25,157 bases of DNA from JAQVWU01 sp964628455 (GTDB lineage Bacteria; Bacillota; Clostridia; Oscillospirales; CAG-272). The stretch is from NCBI GenBank assembly GCA_964628455.1, contig CAZVPD010000035.1:1-25157 (forward strand), in the 5' to 3' direction. The notes below the pieces were generated by a model, which was not told where the DNA came from, did not search any database, and saw nothing but the letters and a program-made list of their open reading frames with translations. Made by a program: the position numbers and the translations under genes. Shown piece by piece: positions 21,080 to 25,157 of the stretch (position 1 is the first letter of the stretch; the number at the start of each line of letters is the position of its first letter).

Positions 21080-22297
21080 ATGGACAGATCAAAGCTTTTA
21101 ATCGGAGCATATTATTACGATAAGGCATTGTATGACGACAAACATATGAAAGAACTTGCCGACGCGGGAATCGAATTTATCGTCGGAGTTCCCGCTGACG
21201 AAGAACTGCTTCTCCTTTGTGAAAAATATCATATTAAAATCGTAACGACGTCGAATTTTCCGTTATGGTGGGGCGGAACCGGCGAAACCGGCGGAACATA
21301 CCATGAAAAAATGACGCTGTCCATGATGGATGAAATCGCAGACAAATATAAACATTATCCGGCTATTTGGGGAGATTATCCCGTTGATGAACCGAATTCC
21401 AAGGACTTCGACCATATCGGCATGGTTCTGAACCATTACAGTAAACTTCTGCCCGGAAAGCTTCCCTTCATCAATCTTCACCCGTATTATGAGGATGTCC
21501 GGTGCACCCAATGGCTGGGCAATCCATACAGAGAGTACCTGCAGCTATATCTGGACAAGATACAAAACGATTACATAGCATTCGATATATATCCGTTTTC
21601 GCACGAGCTCTATGTCACCACTTATTTATACGGTATGGATATAATCGCGGATGCATGCAGACGCAGCGGAAGGGATATGTGGGTGATCATCCAGTCGGGG
21701 GCGTGGAAACCGGAAAATATTCTTAAGGAATATCAGATCCGATGGCAATGCGCGGTTGCGCTGGCATACGGAGCACGGGTCATCATGCACGCTTCCTACA
21801 GTCCGGGGTGGTGGGATGAAACCACATCCTGCGTCGATAAAAAAGGCGATAAAAATGTCACCTTCGATTATGTAAAAACCGTAAACAAAGAAATGCATCT
21901 TTTATCGGATCGTTTCATGCGTTACAGAAACACGGGAGTCCTGCCCTGCGGAAATTCCGACAGAACAGTTTCCGCGACCTCGGAACAGCTTCATGAGCAG
22001 GCAAGAATAAACCGCGAACTTTATTCGTTTGAAGGCAACACAGTATCCAGAGGAATATCATCTGACAGCGCGCTTCTGTGCGGCTGTTTTACCGATGGAA
22101 ACGGAGGGGAAGCTGTTATGCTTGTCAATATGAAAAATCCGTATGACGAAAACGCGGATGCCGATGTCGAGTGTTCTTTTAACGGCAGAACGGCGGATTT
22201 TTACATCAGGGGACAAAAAACCTGTATTCCGAAGGATAACGGCACATATAAACTCCGTTTAAAATCCTGCGACGCGTCGTTTATTTTAGTTCATTAA
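21080..22297 (+). CDS. TIM-barrel glycosidase-like protein, Asp-Glu-Pro type (paralogue 1)
   Basis: A 405-residue cytoplasmic protein. The barrel region contains PAIWGDYPVDEPN (Glu104 in Asp-Glu-Pro is the likely acid residue), YIAFDIYPF (Asp169), CRRSGRDMWVIIQ and KPENILKEYQIRWQ (Glu217), followed by ALAYGARVIMH and a C-terminal beta-sandwich from about 330 (AVMLVNMKNPYDENAD). Gln205 occupies the place where the preceding gene has its nucleophile Glu, so a classical retaining mechanism is doubtful unless Glu217 or Asp169 takes that role. Proteins with this DEP / E-x-Q-x-R-x-Q pattern are glycosidase-like and mostly uncharacterised. It is a tandem paralogue of the next gene: 65 of the first 130 residues match without gaps (hand count). 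AGGAG overlaps the previous stop. Confidence 0.7.
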   Translation: MDRSKLLIGAYYYDKALYDDKHMKELADAGIEFIVGVPADEELLLLCEKYHIKIVTTSNFPLWWGGTGETGGTYHEKMTLSMMDEIADKYKHYPAIWGDYPVDEPNSKDFDHIGMVLNHYSKLLPGKLPFINLHPYYEDVRCTQWLGNPYREYLQLYLDKIQNDYIAFDIYPFSHELYVTTYLYGMDIIADACRRSGRDMWVIIQSGAWKPENILKEYQIRWQCAVALAYGARVIMHASYSPGWWDETTSCVDKKGDKNVTFDYVKTVNKEMHLLSDRFMRYRNTGVLPCGNSDRTVSATSEQLHEQARINRELYSFEGNTVSRGISSDSALLCGCFTDGNGGEAVMLVNMKNPYDENADADVECSFNGRTADFYIRGQKTCIPKDNGTYKLRLKSCDASFILVH

Positions 22298-22309
22298 AGG
22301 GGAATAATC

Positions 22310-23524
22310 ATGAACAGAAACAAACTTCTTACAGGGGCATACTTTTTTGGTGAAAACATGTATTCTGCCAAACATGTAAAAGCGCTTGCGGATATGGGAG
22401 TCGACATCCTTGTGGCGGTTCCTCCGGACAGGGAACTGCTCGATTTATGTGAAAAATACGGTATAAAAGTCATCCTTTCGGGTGCCGTGCCCAGCTGGTG
22501 GGGAGATAACGGACAGAAGGCAGGCCAATATAAAGACACGCTTGACCTTGCTGTGTTTGATAAAATAAAAGAAACATATTTAAAACATCCGGCAATCTGG
22601 GGTGATTATCCCGTTGACGAACCCAATGCCAAAGATTTCGGTCATATCGATGCCATGATGAAAAAATACAGGGAAACATTTCCCGGACAGCTTCCCTTTG
22701 TCAATTTATATCCGAATTATGCTTCTGTCCTCCCCGCGCCCGATTCGGATGTCCTGTCACAACTGGGAAACGTCACTTATAAAGATCATATCGAACAGTA
22801 TGCCCGTGAAGTCGACGATGATTACATTTGCTTTGACAGTTATCCGTATGGCAGCGTTTTTTCCGGATATCTCGAAAATCTGGACAATGTATCCGAGGTC
22901 TGCCGAAGAAGCGGAAGAGATATGTGGGTGATCATTCAGACCGGTGCCTGGAAGCCCGAAGCGATTCTCGATGAACATCAGATTTACTGGCAAACGAACT
23001 TATGTCTTGCCTACGGGACTAAAATCATCATGCATGCATGTTATTATCACGGCTGGTGGGACCATACCACATCGTGTGTCGACAATGAAGGAAACCTTAA
23101 TCCGACCTATTATTACGCTAAAAATGTCAACCGCGACCTGCACTTGTTATCCGATGAATTTATGAAATACAGGCATCTCGGAGTTGCTGTTTACGGTGAT
23201 CTGACAACAACCGAAGAGCGTATCCGCGTTCAGCTCGAAAAACAAAAAAGCCGCAGTCCGTTCCGCGGTATCCGGGGAATTGAAATCGAAGCCGACGGAG
23301 CGATTGTCGCGGGTTGTTTCGAGAAAAAAAACGGAAAAGGATATGCGCTCATGCTTGTCAATACAGAAAATCCTTTCAGCTGGAATGCCGATGTAAAAAT
23401 CAATGTAAAAACAAGCGGCTCTGAAAAAACAACCGCTTTTTTCAAAGGAACGGCTGTATCGTTTAACGGGAGCAGCAGCCTCGATATCAAGAGCGGAGAC
23501 GGCGTTTTTCTGACTGTCGAATAA
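22310..23524 (+). CDS. TIM-barrel glycosidase-like protein, Asp-Glu-Pro type (paralogue 2)
   Basis: A 404-residue cytoplasmic protein, closely related to the gene before it. Shared blocks are AIWGDYPVDEPN.KDF (Glu104), CRRSGRDMWVIIQ.GAWKPE.IL (Gln210), the Glu222 of LDEHQIYWQ, TTSCVD and LHLLSD.FMKYR. Paralogue 2 has about five extra residues before the DDDYICFDSYPY strand, and its C-terminal sandwich is more divergent. Conservation is concentrated in the presumed active-site strands, which suggests that both are functional and differ in substrate or leaving-group recognition. AAGGGG lies before the ATG, 12 bp after the previous stop. Activity is inferred from the fold and context only. Confidence 0.7.
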   Translation: MNRNKLLTGAYFFGENMYSAKHVKALADMGVDILVAVPPDRELLDLCEKYGIKVILSGAVPSWWGDNGQKAGQYKDTLDLAVFDKIKETYLKHPAIWGDYPVDEPNAKDFGHIDAMMKKYRETFPGQLPFVNLYPNYASVLPAPDSDVLSQLGNVTYKDHIEQYAREVDDDYICFDSYPYGSVFSGYLENLDNVSEVCRRSGRDMWVIIQTGAWKPEAILDEHQIYWQTNLCLAYGTKIIMHACYYHGWWDHTTSCVDNEGNLNPTYYYAKNVNRDLHLLSDEFMKYRHLGVAVYGDLTTTEERIRVQLEKQKSRSPFRGIRGIEIEADGAIVAGCFEKKNGKGYALMLVNTENPFSWNADVKINVKTSGSEKTTAFFKGTAVSFNGSSSLDIKSGDGVFLTVE

Positions 23525-23554
23525 CCGAGACAATCCAAAGGAGATTATGCACGG

Positions 23555-24388
23555 ATGAATAATATCGCTTATTACAACGGCAAATGTTCAGCCATAGATG
23601 AAATGACGATACCTATGAAAGACCGGGCTGTATATTTCGGCGACGGCGTTTATGATGTCGCGTTTATCAAAAACGGACGGATATTTGCGCTTGACGAACA
23701 TATCGCCAGATTCAGAAACAGCTGCCGCCTGATTGAAATTGATTTTACAATGACGGACAGTGAACTCAAAGCTGTTTTTAACGGAATGCTCGATAAACTC
23801 GAAGGTTTTACAGACGGGATACTTTACTGGCAGTCTTCCCGCGGAACAGCCGACCGAGATCATGCATATCCCGAAAATACGGTCCCCGCGAATTTACTTT
23901 CCTATATAAAGCCGAAAAAACTGCCGGATATAACAAAAAAAATCAAACTGATCACACTTCCGGATCTGCGTTATTCAATCTGCCATATCAAGACGATCAA
24001 TCTGATTCCCAATGTTATGGCAAGCGAAAAAGCGAAAGCTGCCGGTTGTGACGAAGCGGTATTTATCCGGGAAGGAAGAGTGACGGAATGTTCACACAGC
24101 AATATATCGATACTTAAAAACGGTCTGTTTATAACAGCTCCCCTGGATCATAGAATTCTGCCCGGCATCGCACGCGGGCATGTAATCGAAATCTGTAAAG
24201 GCCACGGGATACCGGTTGAACTCCGCGCATTTACGCCCGAAGAAATGATGGAAGCCGACGAAATACTGGTTACAAGCACAACCACATTATGCCGCAGTGC
24301 ATGTGAAATCGACGGCAAACCCGCAGGCGGAAAGGCACAGGATAAAGTCGTGGAAATACAAAACAGTTATCTGAAAAAAATCGGCTGA
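23555..24388 (+). CDS. Class IV PLP aminotransferase, D-amino-acid aminotransferase-like
   Basis: A 277-residue fold-type IV PLP enzyme. The Schiff-base Lys is Lys146 in HIKTINLIPNV, matching Lys145 of Bacillus D-amino-acid aminotransferase. GCDEAVFIREGRVTECSHSN, LPGIARG and LVTSTTT are family motifs. Tyr33 and the Arg101-Asp-His103 pair correspond to the Tyr31 and Arg98-x-His100 carboxylate trap of D-amino-acid aminotransferase, which points to that specificity over the branched-chain or aminodeoxychorismate lyase types. It would exchange D-Ala and D-Glu with 2-oxo acids. It is last in the sugar operon, 30 bp after paralogue 2, and precedes the terminator. Its link to sugar catabolism is unclear; use of pyruvate is one idea. 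Confidence 0.85.
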   Translation: MNNIAYYNGKCSAIDEMTIPMKDRAVYFGDGVYDVAFIKNGRIFALDEHIARFRNSCRLIEIDFTMTDSELKAVFNGMLDKLEGFTDGILYWQSSRGTADRDHAYPENTVPANLLSYIKPKKLPDITKKIKLITLPDLRYSICHIKTINLIPNVMASEKAKAAGCDEAVFIREGRVTECSHSNISILKNGLFITAPLDHRILPGIARGHVIEICKGHGIPVELRAFTPEEMMEADEILVTSTTTLCRSACEIDGKPAGGKAQDKVVEIQNSYLKKIG

Positions 24389-24432
24389 ATCACACAGACA
24401 TATGTTTATATAATCGGATATTTACCTATATA

Positions 24433-24478
24433 AACAACTCGCTCCGGAGATTATATCGAATCCCCGGAGCGAGCTGTT
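24433..24478. terminator. Strong bidirectional terminator between convergent operons
   Basis: CTCGCTCCGG (24438-24447) pairs perfectly with CCGGAGCGAG (24464-24473), and AACA/TGTT extend the stem past one mismatch. T-rich sequence follows on both strands. It lies between the aminotransferase stop and the TRAP permease stop and can serve both. Confidence 0.9.
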
Positions 24479-24482
24479 TATT

Positions 24483-25157
24483 TTAGATGATCGATCTTTT
24501 CTTTTTGTATGTGTTCAAACGCAGCTTCTGAGATATCAGAACGAACAGTATTATAATAAATCCTATGCTGTCCGATAAAAGACCCGGGACAATCAGCGCA
24601 AGACCGCCGCCGATCAAAAGCAGGGATTCATACCATTTATTATTGTCCATGATAAAACCTGCCAGGCCGCCCGATACTCCGTACATGCCGATAAGCGATG
24701 TGATGATAATCAAAATGATTTCAATGATATGCGTGTCGATCATAAGCATTTCGGGGTTTAAAACAAAGATATAGGGAACGATAAAGGCTCCGATTGCGAT
24801 CCGGGTTGCGGTAACACCTGTTTTAAACGGATCTGCTTTGGCAATCGCGGCACCGGCCATTGCGGCAAGCGCCACGGGCGGAGTGATGTCGGCAACGATA
24901 CCAAAGTAAAACACGAACAGATGCGCGCTTATCGTAATCGCTTTTGTGGGACCGTCCAGCCCGCCGAGGTTTACAAGCATGGTTATAATGGCAGGAGCGC
25001 AAATGGTGGACGTTATCAGGTAATTTGCGGTTGTCGGCACTCCCATACCTAAAATAAGTGAAGCCAGCATAGTGAAGAAAAGCATCAGATACAGGTTTCC
25101 GCCCGAGAGATTTGCAAGACCGGTTGCGAATTTCATACCTACACCTGTCAAAGTCAC
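24483..25157 (-). CDS. TRAP transporter fused permease, C-terminal part (runs off the right edge)
   Basis: The last 224 or so residues of a TRAP permease of the fused 4TM/12TM (DctQM) type. Signatures are LGMGVPTTANYLI, AHLFVFYFGIVADITPPVALAA and KADPFKTGV, followed by about four further membrane helices with a Lys/Arg-rich C-terminus. TRAP permeases use ion gradients and a periplasmic or lipoprotein binding protein to import carboxylates such as sialic acid, uronates, dicarboxylates or amino acids. The frame is open to the window edge, so the apparent first codon there is internal, not a start. It converges on the sugar operon and ends 5 bp after the terminator. Whether it imports a substrate for that operon cannot be told from orientation alone. 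Confidence 0.9.
   Translation of the reverse strand: MTLTGVGMKFATGLANLSGGNLYLMLFFTMLASLILGMGVPTTANYLITSTICAPAIITMLVNLGGLDGPTKAITISAHLFVFYFGIVADITPPVALAAMAGAAIAKADPFKTGVTATRIAIGAFIVPYIFVLNPEMLMIDTHIIEIILIIITSLIGMYGVSGGLAGFIMDNNKWYESLLLIGGGLALIVPGLLSDSIGFIIILFVLISQKLRLNTYKKKRSII

Noticed and set aside
20223..21128. Minus-strand open frame of 301 codons
   Set aside because: Lies opposite the GH-A-like gene, has no recognisable motif or ribosome binding site, and shows composition typical of a reverse-frame shadow.
1..25157. CRISPR array, insertion sequence, phage or toxin-antitoxin module
   Set aside because: No regularly spaced repeats, transposase, integrase or recognisable toxin/antitoxin pair was found on reading through.

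Overview
The window looks like a chromosomal segment of an uncultured, Gram-positive-type anaerobe, probably Bacillota/Clostridia. Shine-Dalgarno sites are AGGAGG-like, several promoters are near-consensus sigma-A type with 17-nt spacers, and the protein set (UPF0309 SIS protein, DUF4153 membrane protein, NrdR, AzlCD, FatA-type acyl-ACP thioesterase, fused TRAP permease) fits that group. Lipoproteins are present but no outer-membrane (TonB/SusCD) genes. A run of 10 Ns at 724-733 marks a scaffold gap, so this is probably a metagenome assembly. No rRNA, tRNA, CRISPR array, transposase or phage gene was seen.

Layout. (1) 1-679, minus: the 5' part of a CotH-like lipoprotein with its own promoter (750-778). 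(2) 799-5320, minus: a likely operon of DUF4153 membrane protein, UPF0309 SIS protein, cytoplasmic GH28-like beta-helix protein and an N-terminally short PrmC. (3) 5435-9339, plus: a perfect-consensus promoter drives a large beta-helix lipoprotein (TTG start) followed one base later by a CorA transporter. (4) 9386-10984, minus: azlD, azlC and nrdR. (5) 11181-16475, plus: promoter, class II aldolase, acyl-ACP thioesterase, orphan OmpR-type regulator, short dihydroorotase, OMP decarboxylase, TIM-barrel sugar isomerase/epimerase, then a strong terminator. (6) 16595-24478, plus: promoter, lactonase, ManD-like enolase-superfamily dehydratase, SDR, three cytoplasmic TIM-barrel glycosidase-like proteins (two are tandem paralogues), D-amino-acid-aminotransferase-like protein, then a bidirectional terminator. 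(7) 24483-25157, minus: the C-terminal part of a TRAP 12TM/4TM-type permease.

The most interesting region is block 6. An SDR, a lactonase and a sugar-acid dehydratase are the classes needed to oxidise a free sugar to a 2-keto-3-deoxy acid without phosphorylation, and here they share a promoter with three signal-less glycosidase-like proteins. This suggests intracellular cleavage of an imported glycoside and oxidative use of the released sugar. No transporter, regulator, KDG kinase or aldolase is visible in that operon, so substrate and end product are unknown. The two tandem paralogues carry a conserved Asp-Glu-Pro motif but Gln where the neighbouring gene has its nucleophile Glu, and could not be placed in a named glycosidase family by eye.
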